A stretch of 64,000 nucleotides of DNA from Edaphochlamys debaryana (Eukaryota > Chlorophyta > Chlorophyceae > Chlamydomonadales), in contig JAEHOE010000002.1 in NCBI GenBank assembly GCA_016858145.1, positions 3,348,001 through 3,412,000 of the forward strand. Direction: 5' to 3'. The position numbers were made by a program, and so were the translations under genes. Position 1 is the stretch's first letter. Each line of letters begins with the position of its first letter. The notes beneath the pieces were generated by a model. That model was not told where the DNA came from. It saw only the letters and a list, made by a program, of their open reading frames with translations, and made no database searches. This document shows positions 34,301 through 46,074 of the stretch, piece after piece.

Positions 34301-37300
34301 AGCACGCTAAAGTGCCAAGGCTTGACGCCCTGCCTCGCTAAAGGCATGGGTCAACCCTCTCCCTGGACGCCCACAGGTCTGCCCGCCAACCCGCTGCCGC
34401 TGCTGGTCTCCCTCACCGGCTGTGAGCTGACCGGCAACACTGCGAACGGGGGCTCGGGCGGAGCCCTGTTTGCCGCCAACTGGAGGCTGGACCAGCCCAC
34501 GGACACGACACCCAGCGGAGCGGTGCGGCCTCCCTTGTCAGTCCAGATCCTACACTGCGACGTGTCACGCAACAGCGCGGATCAGCAAGGCGGGGCGGTC
34601 ACGGTAGGCCGCTCAAGGACCACCGCTTCCCGCGAGCTCCCGCCGCGGCTTCTGCTGCTCAACAGCACCCTCGCGGACAATCGGGCCGGAGCGGACGGCG
34701 GTGCGCTGAGTGCGATGCTTGACGGCGGCCAAGTGGAGATTTCGGCCAGCAGTTTCACGGGAAACCTTTGCAGGGGCCAAGGCCCCTGCGGGGGCGGCGC
34801 CGTGTACATCGACTCAGCTGCAGCGGTGGCAATCCAACACACCTTTATGGCAGGAAACCAGGCCAGCATGGGTGGAGGCTTGGCGGTGATCGGGGTCGAT
34901 TCCAGCACAGCCAATGCTAGCAGCACCAGCGCGGCTGCCGCGCGGCGCCGCGCCAAGTACGGCAGGGCTTCGGCGGGAGGGCTGGGTACGGCACTGCTGC
35001 TGTACGGCACGGTACTGTACGGCAACGTAGCATGGGACCCGGACGGTGACACGGACGTGCTCCGAGGCGGAGGCCTGTTCCTGGACGGTTCAGTGGCCGC
35101 AGCGCTGGTGAACTGCGACCTCGCGGGAAGCAACAACGCCGACTGGGGAGCGGCCCTGGCGTCCACGCAGACGTGCCTGCCGGTGCGTGGGCGCGCGTGT
35201 GGTGTGCGCCTTGCTGGCCGGCGAGCTGGGCCGGCGAAGCTGACTCACGGCCTCAGACGGGACGGGACGGCACGGGTGATATCCGTGGGGCGAGGGGCCG
35301 GATTTGGAAAAGGGCCTTCATCGTGTGTGTAGAGCAGCAACCACATGGGGCGATGGAGCGATACACCCTCGTTGACTGTCGTGCTCTCGCGCTGCCCGAC
35401 CCGCCCCTCGTAGGACTTCGATGCAACCTTGCCGAACGCCGCGATCAGTGTGTCATCGTCCCTTCCCTGGTCAGGGGCCGTCGCCCGCTCCGCCGTGTGG
35501 ACCTGGGCCCTGCTGGAGAGGGCCCGGGGCGTGGGGTGTTGGATGCTGGGGCTGTACGACACGCTGCTGCCATCGCACGCGGTCGACGTGCTGAGGGTGA
35601 GCCGCCGGGATGGGCGGATGCCGGACGGGCATGGCATGGCATGGTGTTCCTAGCGCTCGGTTAGCATATCCAGCTAATTGCGCGCACCCACAATCGGTGA
35701 TCCGCAGATGCATCTCCAGGACGCCAACAGCACAGGCTCAGATCCGAGCGCGGAGGCGGATCAGACCGTGACCGTGTTGTCAGACGACGCAACGGGCATG
35801 CCGCTCTACCTCACCGATACCTCGGCTTCCTCGCTCGCCGTGAGCTGCCGCCCCGAGGACACGGGCACAGCGGCGCCCTCGGTCGTGCCCGCATCCGCCT
35901 CGGGCAACGTCTCACAGCAGCTTGCGGCGGCGGAGGCGGGGCTGTGGCTGGTGGCCGACAGTTTCCTGGGTAAGCAGGACGAGAGGCACGGCAAGTTCGA
36001 CGCTTTGGGGGGAGGGGGGGGCTGGATGGGGCCTGCGTCGTGAGCCCCACGAGCTCGTTTGGTCTTTTGCCTCTCTGTACCAGTTTTGCTTCGCTATGAA
36101 GCCCGCCTGGTTTATATTTGTCGCCTGCTGCTTTGCATGCAGTTGGCACCGTCAACACCTCCTTGTCGACTCGCTCCGTCCGTGGACAGCTGCTCCTAAG
36201 CTCGTTGGAGGGCTGCCGCGAGCTGTCGTACATCTCAGCCTTCGGCGCAGCCAACCGAGACAAGATGAACGTTACGCTGGACGACGAGTCCGTGGCTTAC
36301 CTCGGTCTGGCGCCAAACACGCTCCGCGTCAGCTGCATCAACGCAACGGACGGATCTGCCAAGGCCGTACTGCCGTACACGGGGGCCGCGAACATCAGCG
36401 CGGCCAAGGGCGCGTGCATGGAGCCGGCGGTCAAGACCGGGCGCCTGACGCTGCAGATGGGAGCATTGTACGACATCCGAGTGGAGATGGTCGACGGCCT
36501 AGGCGAGCGTCTTACCGCAGGTACAGGGACGGACTGGGAACCGTGGGGCGATGCATGGCGGTGTCCTTTGCCAGGCGTTTGGAATGGAGTGGAGGCACAT
36601 AGGGGGCACATGCCTGTCGTTGGACTCTGCATTTGTTTGCCATTCACGGGTCTAGCCGGTCTCCTGTCTGACACTCTAACCCTCAATGCTTTCCCCCAAA
36701 TCCGCGCGCAGCCGAGGGCGAGTACCTGGTGCGGGTCAGCATTGTGCCGGAGATGCCCGGGTGGCTGGGCTCCAACGCCGGCGCCCTCGCCTGGGCCCGG
36801 TCCAGGGAGGCGGCCGTGTTTGCGTCCATTCAGGCAATCGACCTCTCGGTGAACCTGTACCAGGGCGTGGCGCTGTTTGACCAGGTGCGAGGGTGGGATG
36901 GACGGGGCGTGGGGCTGGCTCGATTGGGACAGACGCGTCCGGCGGTGCTTAAGCGGAAACCTTGTTCACAACCAGAGCGTTGCGCATAGCCGTGAGCCTC
37001 ACCATGAGCACGTCAAACGCGCATGTTCCCGAGACCTTGGGCTGAGGCCAAAAAAACCCGCCGTTTTACCTCACTGTGCGCCTCACGGGCTGTGCGCCCT
37101 GCCCTGGCCTCCTGCCACACCCCTCAGGTCTCCCTCAATGGGTGGCCCGGGTACTACTACCTGAGCATCCGCGCAGAGTCCAACATTGGTAACGCCACCG
37201 AGCTAGCCACCCAGGTGCCCGTCTACATCACGCCGTGCAACCCCGGGGAGAGGCTGGACGTGCGCCGGTGAGTATCGGTACTTGCGTCAAGGGCCGAACG

Positions 37301-40300
37301 TGTTCTCAGGGGTCCTGAGATACGAGCGGGCTACGCCGTCCTGCTCCACTCCCTTCGCTTGCCACTCTACGCCCCCGTGCTCATGCAGAATGCCTCGCAT
37401 TGGGAATCGGGCTGGCTCGGCTTCAATCCAGCCGCCCACCTCGTGCTCCCCTGTGCCCCTCACCCATACCCCATCCTCTCGGTCCCCAGGAGCCTGACCA
37501 GCTGCATCGTGTGCACCGACGACCAGTACTCGTTCTGGACGGACTCGCGGCCCGACCTGCAGGTGGGCGGGAACGAAGGGGTGGGTGGCACTTGCGGTGG
37601 AGCAGGGCACACTTGCAACTGCAAGGGGATGCTCGCGGGGATGCTCGCCGAGGTGGAGGACAGGTAGGAATGCGAGCGAGGCATTTGGAAGCCGCACGCT
37701 TCCGCCGCGCTCCCCTCATCGGCCGAGGCAAGCTCACTAGCGGCCTTGGCTCGACGGCGTCCTTGAACCCCGCTCGTGCGCACGTCTCGTGTGCCCTGGC
37801 TGGCCCGCCCGCAGGTCCTGATCAACAGCACCCTGGCGGAGCTCAACCTAACGACGGAGGAGAACTACAGCCCCACAGCGCTCAGCCAGCTCCCCGGCGT
37901 TGTGACCGAGAAGGTCCGGTCCTGGGTGTCCAAGGAGCAGGCCGTTTCCGTGTGCAACAACTGCCCAGAGGTGAGAACGCGCGCGGCACGAGTTTTTGTT
38001 TCGGGTTAGATTTTAGCTACCGGCTTCTCGCCAAATCGGTCGCTAGCAGGCGCCAGCGGTGATGTGTTCTCGCCCCCGCGTTCTCGCCCCCGCCCGCAGG
38101 GTGCCTTCTGCCCGGGTGGAGCGACCGTGGTGCCCCTGCCCGGCTACTGGCACTCCGCCGCCAACAGCACACAGATGCACAAGTGCCCCCACGTAAGGCA
38201 TAAGAGGGTCGGCAGAAGCGTGTCGTGGCAACCGCCACCCCTAGACCAACCCTTGAGCACCCCCTTTGCTTCCTGCCTGCTGTCCCACCAGCTAGCTGCC
38301 CCGCCATGCCCCTTCCAGCCTGGCTTGAGGGACTCGAAGCGGCCGCAGGCTCCCTCTACCAGTAACACCCTGCTCACCTGATGACCTCCGCCCACCCCCC
38401 ACCCCCCGTGTACCTCAGTCAGAAGCATGCCAGGGCTTCTGGACGGCAGTCAACATCACTGACAGCAACACAACCTCAGCAGTCACGCGCGCCTCGTCCT
38501 CATCCAGTGCGCCCTCGTTCCGCGCCACCAACCCCGAGACCGACCCCCGGGTCCGCGGCCTGCGGTCGTGCGAGTCGCTGTGGTACGCCCAGTGGCCCCC
38601 GGGCGCCTCCGTCCTGGCCGACCCCAGCGCCTCCCAGTCCGACATGGAGCAGGGGGACAGCCCCACCGCCTGCCTGCTGTGGGGCGTGCAGGCGCACCAC
38701 CCAAACAGGTGGGCGGGACGTGTGGGGAGCGAGTGACGGGGTGCAAGCGTGGGGCATCGGGCCCTCGCAGCCCCTCGCGCCATGGCCCCTCACCTCCCCC
38801 TGCTTTCTCTCCCCCGCAGCTACATGCAGCAGCAGTGCGCTGATGGCTTCGGCGGCCGCGCCTGCACCGTTTGCCAGAAGGGACACTACACCACGCCAGG
38901 TGAGACAAGGGCCAATGCGCAAGGGCTTGGGCTTGATCCGCACACCTGGCGCAGCCTAACACCCCCGACAGCGTCACCTCCGTTTCTTTGCCCGTGCACT
39001 CTACACACCATGGACAATTGACAACCAATGCCTCCCAATGGCCCATGCCCTCGCCCCCCGCCCTCAGAGTTCGAGTGCGAGAAGTGCCAGTCCGTGCTGC
39101 GAAGCGCCGTGCTGGGCGTGCTGACGTTCCTGGTGAGGGGGCCTGTATGCTGCGCCTCGCCATTGACCCTGCACCCGCGTCCCCCTAGGGATGGAGGCTG
39201 CCGTGCGCGCCTAGCCATGCCTCCCCGGCCCGTGGCCGCCACAACGTCAAGAGCTAAACCCGACGCACCCCCACCTCCAAACCCCCTAAGTTCCCCAATC
39301 CTTTGCTCCACACCCAACTCATCCTCCATCCGGCCCCCATCCGTGCCCTCCCCTCAGGCCAGTGTCGTACTGGGGCTGTACACTGTGTGGACCAACCTGC
39401 GGGAGGGCGAGGAGGCGCAGGCGGGCGAGGGGGGCGAGGAGCGGATTACAGCGGGGGATGTGCTCAAGGCCGCCCTGGTACATTGCCAGGTGCGTGAGGA
39501 GGAGGGGCTTCAATGTCGGGTAGGACAGGCGGAGGCACGCGCGAGATGCAGAGATGACCCCTCACTTGACCCTTCACGACGCGCGGCCCTTCAGATCTTT
39601 GTGACGGTGACGCGGCTCAACCTGGAGTGGCCCAACGTCATTGCCAAGTTCCAGGTGGGATCACATGGATCTGGATCGGATCTGGATCTGAGTGAGGGGG
39701 CATAGCGGGCAGTATGTCAGTATCGGGAGGCTGGCACGGGGGCCTGTACGGCTTAGGTCACCAGCAGCCAGCACGGAAGCGGGAAGAAATCTTGGGCACG
39801 CGGCGGTTTGTTAGAGCGGGCAGTACACGTAGTTCAGTACGGTATTGGGAGGCTCAGCACTAGCAGCCAGCACGGAGGATAGAAGAGAGCACGTTTCGGG
39901 ATAGGCTCCGCTAGGGGGTGGCATCAGTGTGCTTACCTGCAGCGCTGCCCTCCTGCCCTACCCACCCAACCCCCTTTCCTCCAGGGCGCACTCCGCAGCG
40001 CCTCCGGGGCGGAGAGCGCCTTCTCCTACAGCCCCTCGTGCCTCTTCCCAGAGGCGGACGCAACCGAGGCGGCGCGCATTCAGGTGAGCTGGTCCGGGCG
40101 GTTGTGCATGTATGGTACGGCATGTACGGCATGAGTGCAGCACCGGGGCGCCCAGAGCCACAGGGGCCGGCATCCAGGCGAGCGGGGTTGCCACGTATGT
40201 ACGGGCGTGTGCTATGCATGCTGCTTGAACGGCGCACCCAATCGCACTGCGGCACCGCATCCGGTGCATGAGCACCGCGACCGGTACCTGCCGGTACCTT

Positions 40301-43300
40301 CGGACGGCCTCGCCGCTTACGAGTTTGCCACTGTCGTGCCCCTTGCTTCAGACCATGACGGGCCTCATCCAGCCCCTCCTGGTCATAGGCGTGGTGGGCG
40401 TCCTGTGGGCACTGAGGTGAGGCGGCTGTCACCCGAACGCGGCATGCGTCCTTTGAGGGGGGGATCTGTAGTGTGCTCTAGGCCGCCGTGATCGCGTCCA
40501 ACCACTCTGTTTTGCGCCATGTCCACACTGCACATGCTAGTAGCTACGGCGACGCGCTCGTTGCTCTTCGCTTAGCGTGGCGCGGCGCCTCTCCAACCCC
40601 GGTCGCAGGTGGCTCATCTTTGGACGGAAGGCCTGGCGGCACTCCCGGGAAGGGTCCAGCCACCGCACCGAGGACAACGCCGGCCCGTCCACCCACACCG
40701 CCGCCGAGGGCTTCGACGCCACCCTCTCCCAGCCGCACCCCCAGCCCAACGCCGTCGGCCGGCCCGCGCCCGTCGCGGAAGCCACAGAGTCCGACGGCGG
40801 CGGCGCCTCCCAAGCCGCGGAAGCGGCTGCAGGCAACACCGTCCCCACAGCCTTGCTAGCTACGCAAGATGGATCTCACAAGCCTCTCATCATTGTGACC
40901 AGCAGCGCCGAGAATGAGGATGCCCCTAGGGAAGGAAGCGCTGATGCAAGGCGTCCGCCCCTGGACCTGGTCCTGGAATCCCCGAACGGGCCTGGCGCCG
41001 CCTCAACCGCCAGCCGCATACCGGGCCAGACCAGCTCCCCAGCCGCCACGGCGACGGCTGCGATGCGGAACGATCCTGGCGTGAGCGCGGGCTCGGATGC
41101 AGCGCTCCTCCAACAGGCTCAGCCGCAACGGCTGCCCAGCCTCAAAGCTTCGTTTCGGGCAGGCAGCTGGAGTGCCTCCGCACGGCGTGTGGCAGTGTCG
41201 CCTGTGATCGGCGAGGGGGCGGCAGGCGGCTCCGCCTCAGGCGCGGCCCCCGTGGCAGACCTGACGGAAGCGCTCCCTGGAGACACGGGCCGGGAGCCGC
41301 TCGTGTCTCAGGAGCAGGGGCCCCGCTCCTCCGCTTTGCTGCTCGCGCTTCAAGCCCCGAGCCCGGACCTCGTAGCGAAGGCCTACGAGGGCAATGCCAG
41401 GCTAGATGAAGCGGATCCTGCACCACGCGACGAGCCCCCTACGCAGCCAGACGACAGCCCGCGGCCTGCTCACCACGACACGCCCGTCGACGCTGGCGCC
41501 TCTCGCCAGGGCTCGTTGCGGGCCGCTGCCTTGGGCGATCCACCGCCACCGCCGCCGCCCCTGCCGCCGCTGTCGACCGGTAAGGCGGGCGCGGCGGGGT
41601 CGAAGGAGGCGACAGAGGCCGAGGCGGGGGAGGACAAGGACAGCGGCGATGAGCAGGAAGAGGGCCCGCAGGAGGAGGGCGGGGAGCCGAAGAAGCGCCG
41701 GCGGCGTAAGCTAGTCATCGACGAGACTCTCAGGTGCGCAAGCCCCAGGTCCGCACCAGCATAGCAGCCTTTGCGCTCAGCGCCCTACCGGTACTGCACC
41801 CCTTTGCTTGAAACCGCACCTTCTCCAGTCTGCCCCACTGCTCTCTTTCGACCCATGTTTTCCCTGCATCCCTGCTGGCTGTGTTGGTGTTCGGCCGGTA
41901 CTGTGGCCCTTTGCCACGCCCCCGCCTCGCACATCTGTTCCCCCGCTGTCTTTGACCCATGTGTTGCCTCCCCCCCCTGTTACCCCCGCAGCCTGCCGCG
42001 GCAGCTAGCGGTGGTCGTCTTCGTGGTGGTGTTCATCCTCTACTCGGGATGGGCCCAGGTGCTGCAGGGTATCATTCATACCGCACCATGCAAACGCTGA
42101 AGTGCATCAGAGCATGGTGGCTCCTGTAGACCGCTGGAGGTTGGAGCGAGTGGACCCGAAGCTTGCCCGGTTGACTGGCATGCGCCCTCTGTCCCTTGCT
42201 GCGCCCCCTTTCCCCCCAGGCCGCTCTGTCCATCTTCGCGTGTTACAGTCTGGATGACGGTACGGGGCCCTACGCGGAGCTGCAGCAGGTGTGGGGAGGA
42301 GGGCGTCAGGGCTTCTGATGGGCCGGCCCTACGCACGGCGTTCCGAGGGACCCGCGCCGCTCGAAGCTCCTGCGCCGTACCTTCCTAGGTGAACAACTCC
42401 CTAACTAACCGTCTCCTCTTTCCTCCCCTCCCCTCTCCCGCCCCGCCTCCCCTCCAGGCAACATCAGACTCCGGATACTGGATGACTAACATGGACCTCG
42501 CCTGCTATGCGGGGGAGCACGCCACTCTGTACGTCCCCGTGGGCATCGTGGCTGTACTGCTGGTCTGTGCAGGACCGCCCATCGCCTCGGCCATTCTGCT
42601 GTACATGCATCGGGATAAGCTGGACGAGAGGACGACGCAGCTCGTGTACGGCTTCATGTACATGCGGTACAAGTGAGTGCGAAGCGATCTGCTCTCCGAG
42701 AGTCGCACGGCCCTCACTAATGTTAGTACCGTACACGGCGGCAGAACCGGTTTCAGATGGACACCCTGTGCCCTTCACCCTCTCTCCTCTCCTCCCCTCC
42801 CCTCCCCTCCCCTCCCTTCCTCCCAGGCGCCAGTGGTGGTGGTGGGAGAGTGTGGTCCAGCTGCAGATGCTCGCCCTCGTGGTGGTGGACGTGTTCGGGA
42901 GAGCGCTGAGCATCACACAACAGGTGGGCACGGCAAGCGGGGAACATCGTGAACGGGCTTGAAGGCGCCAGGTGTGCCTCAAAAGGCTCCTCAGTCCCAG
43001 GCTTTCATGATGCCATCACCAGGCTGGAGTAGCGGAACGCCAGTGCCTTCCACGAGGATGGAGTAGCGCCAATGGCCCCTAGCTACTCGAAGCTGATCTA
43101 CTGCTTGCTGCCCCCACCCCCCACAAACACAGGCCATTGTGATGCTTCTGTCCATGTCCGTCATTTCGGCCATCAACGTCGCCTGCGCCCCGCTCAGCCA
43201 CCCAGCGCTCATCCTGCTCGACTTTGCCTCCATGGCGGGTGCGTGCGTGACCGGCTTGCATGCTCTCTTGTGCCGTACCGTACGTCACAAGGTCAAAACA

Positions 43301-43999
43301 TGCCGTTCAGTACCGATACTCTTCCCCGGGTAGCGCTGAATCTATCTGCCCTAACTCCTCCCTTCGCCCGCCCGCACGCAGTTCTGAGCGCCACGGTGCT
43401 ACTCGGTCTCTTTGCAGCAGACGTCAAGACGGCATCCGAGGACGTAAGCACATGAAGGGCCGTGCACGCACTCGGGGGCGCCTAGCTGTACCTGCGAGGC
43501 CTTGACCCCCATGAGCCCGCTCCTCCCTCCCCGCAGAACATTATCGGAGTCATGATTGTGCTGATCAATGTGATGCTCCTAGCGGCCTTCGTGGGACTCA
43601 TCATCTACTCCTCAAGGTGATTGTTCCCGCCCTCGAGTGCAAACCCGCTGCTCTCCCCCTGCTCCACGGTCCTCCTCTCAGCGGCCTCGCCACGCGCCCT
43701 ACCTTGAGCTTTCCTTCACAACGCCCTTGAGCCCTTCACTTGTGGCTCTTACAGAGCACGCCTCACCCGCATCACTCGACCCCTTCCTCCCCTTCTACAG
43801 GGATGCCGTCAAGAACGCCGCGAGCGCCACACGCCGGGTGCGCCAGGCTCTGGGTGACGTACGTCAGAAGGCGGCCGCCTCGGGCGGATTCCTGGGCCTG
43901 CGGCTGAGGCGGCGCGTGCGGGCGGAGCCGGGCCAAGCGGCGGCGCGCGCGGCTGGAGACGCAGAAACGGGAACGTCAGACCCGAGAGCAGATGCGTAG
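25387..43999 (+). CDS. giant SRCR / beta-helix multipass membrane protein
   Basis: One intron-rich gene from ATG 25387 to TAG 43997-43999, roughly 3,200 residues over some 35-40 exons. The first exon (25387-25507) encodes a signal peptide (VAVALAVLAIAIHA). Three SRCR domains follow: 25816-26429, about 27160-27545 and about 27726-28093. Each has Cys pairs and motifs such as PVCDDGFG or WGTVCGF, LGF/LGL, and DC/QC with WGV. From about 28640 to 35180 comes a long series of glycine-rich units of the form F-x-N-N-x-A-x-x-G-G-A, with many N-x-S/T sites. This resembles polymorphic outer-membrane/pectin-lyase-like beta-helices. A Cys-rich neck (37490-38900) has the GAFCPGGA and PLPGYW motifs of GCC2/GCC3 or ephrin-receptor-like modules. 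Membrane spans begin near 39070. A Pro/Ser/Glu-rich loop at 40609-41733 ends in a KKRRRRK basic patch, and further spans run from 42000 to 43617 before an Arg-rich tail. A surface adhesion or sensing role is inferred only. Confidence 0.85.
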
Positions 44000-46074
44000 G
44001 TGTGTGTTGCGGTGCTAAGACGGGGGAGAGGCAGCCCTGAGAGGGGGGGCCTAGGCACTAGGTGCGCTTGCAATTGGACTGAAACGGCCGCCACGGGCTT
44101 GAAAATGAACGATGCGAGGTGCACATGGACGTACTCGATGGCTTTCTCGTGACATGACACCCTTGGGTAGCATTTGTTGGTGAGGGCTGTGGCCAAGGCT
44201 TACACGTGACGGAAGGTCAGGAGATGAAGAGGCGCGCGCTGTGATCTGCGCGCGTGGCTGCTTGGACATTTTGAGCAGCATTGGTTGCGGGAGGCAAGTA
44301 TGGATGGTCAGAGTTCATGGAGGGGAACGACCTGCTTGGCGCACTGTGCCGCGCTGCGACTGCTGCTGTCGCGAGGGGCTGGGCGGAAGGGCGGCGGCAC
44401 AATGAAGCACACAGGCAAGAGTTGCGATGCAAGCCATGGGGGACTGCGAGGGGGCTGCCGGCTTGATTCATGCACGTACCCTCGGGCTAGCGCTGCGTGC
44501 TCTGCGGCAAGAGGTAGGGCGCCTGTCGTGAGGCCGACGTAACGGCTTGCGTGACGCGTTGTTGGGATGGAGTGGAGATGCGTGCAGGGTTAGGGGCAGT
44601 GTTGCAGTGGTGGCGCCAAGTAGTGGGGCGCGGCCCTAAGTTCGACACAGGGTTACACATGTCCAGCTTGGTGAAAGCGTCCGGGTTGGACTAACCTGCT
44701 GTGCCACTAACAGAGGCTGAGTATACGTCATGCCAAGACGCCAGTTGGGGCCCCGATAGATCTAGCTGGCTCGCCTGGCTGGTCAGACAGACTTATACTC
44801 TCTCCTTGATTGTGCGTTCTCAATGGGATGTTGTCAAGCCTTGTGATAAGCTCACCAGAAGGCAGCACGGGTAGACCCTCCAGAGACCCCCCGGTCTGGC
44901 AGCAGAAACATCTTCACACACACACACGATGAAGCCTTCCCCCCCACATCGGGAACGCCCGAAGAATCCGCCAGGTCCGCCAGGAGCCAGGTCGCACCGT
45001 GGGCGCAGCCCGGGTGTGACCAGATGATGAGCAGGCCGTTGCGCGTAGCGCGCTCAAAAGACGGGAGCAAGCTTGCGAGCTAAGGCCAAGGGCGTAGCCC
45101 AGGACTCGCGGCTGGAGAACGGCGACTGACGGACGCCGGGCGGAGACGCGCTCCGAGTAGATTGTCGACAGGGTAGCACAGAGACTGCTTCGACTGGCAG
45201 TAGAGAAGGCAAGGCATGCAACAACTCTGACGTTACAGGTCTCAGTACGCATGAAGCGGTGCTCCCGTCTTAGCGAGACGGGAGCTGAGCGCTAGCCTAT
45301 CCTCACCGCGGGCGGAATGAGGCTGCCGTACAGCATGCATGCCGTACCATACAAGTGCATGGCGCACACACAGGTCGTTTTCCCTTGTCAACTCCCACAA
45401 GATCCAGCAACCACCGAACTCCTACGATAGTGTGGCAGCGACGATACTGTGCTCTGTCACGCTACCCCAACAGACAGCCAAAATGCATGTACAACTCTAT
45501 CTCAAGCGCGTGTATAAAGACGTTTGTGTGTACCGTACAATACAGGTGCTGCGTGCTGCGTAGGCCTCGGGACAGGCCGGCCTTGTGTGTACTAACGGGT
45601 TCTCAAATGCGCGTGTGCTACTCACGCGCAAACTCACCAACAAACATGCAGTAAAAGCTCAACGCAAGCAGGCTTGGTTTCCCTCAGTGCCTCAGCAAAT
45701 CCAGGCGCATGGGCCGGGCGGGTTCCCTAAAGCTCTCCATCCCTCCCCTTCATGTTCAACAGCCACAAATGGCAGTTCGTCCTCTTCCCTCCTCCTTCCA
45801 TCCTCCTTCCAGACAAAATGGGCCGACCTGATCCAGGGGTGCCTCGACCCACTTCTTGCTGAATGCTGAATGCCACGCGCCGGAACCTCGACCATCCTCC
45901 TATACCTCCTCCTCCAGGCGCGCCTGTATACAGATGCCAGCCAGCCGCAGCCAGCATGAGCGTCAGACCGCAAACGAGCCGTGGGGAACGGGCCTCCCTC
46001 CACGAAACCCCATTTCAGATTCCGGAAACATCGCACAGGGCACCCCCCAGACGGACCTCAGCCACGCCGGGGCC
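44000..46074. other. intergenic / 3' flanks of two convergent genes
   Basis: This 2-kb interval lies between the stop of the giant SRCR gene and the stop of the FAD monooxygenase gene on the other strand. It should hold both 3' UTRs. I see no supported ORF, RNA gene or strong repeat. TTACA occurs at 45233-45237, which is TGTAA on the minus strand and a possible poly(A) signal for the monooxygenase gene. Confidence 0.45.
45233..45237 (-). terminator. candidate TGTAA polyadenylation signal of the FAD monooxygenase gene
   Basis: TGTAA on the minus strand, about 840 nt past the stop codon at 46075. The pentamer is the usual volvocine poly(A) signal. The distance is long but not unusual for these algae, and a chance match cannot be excluded. 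Confidence 0.25.

Noticed and set aside
34200..34376. Open continuation of the beta-helix frame through 34200-34376
   Set aside because: The repeats break off at GFEST and resume at GLPANPLPLLVSLTG, so this is more likely an intron that happens to be open in one frame.
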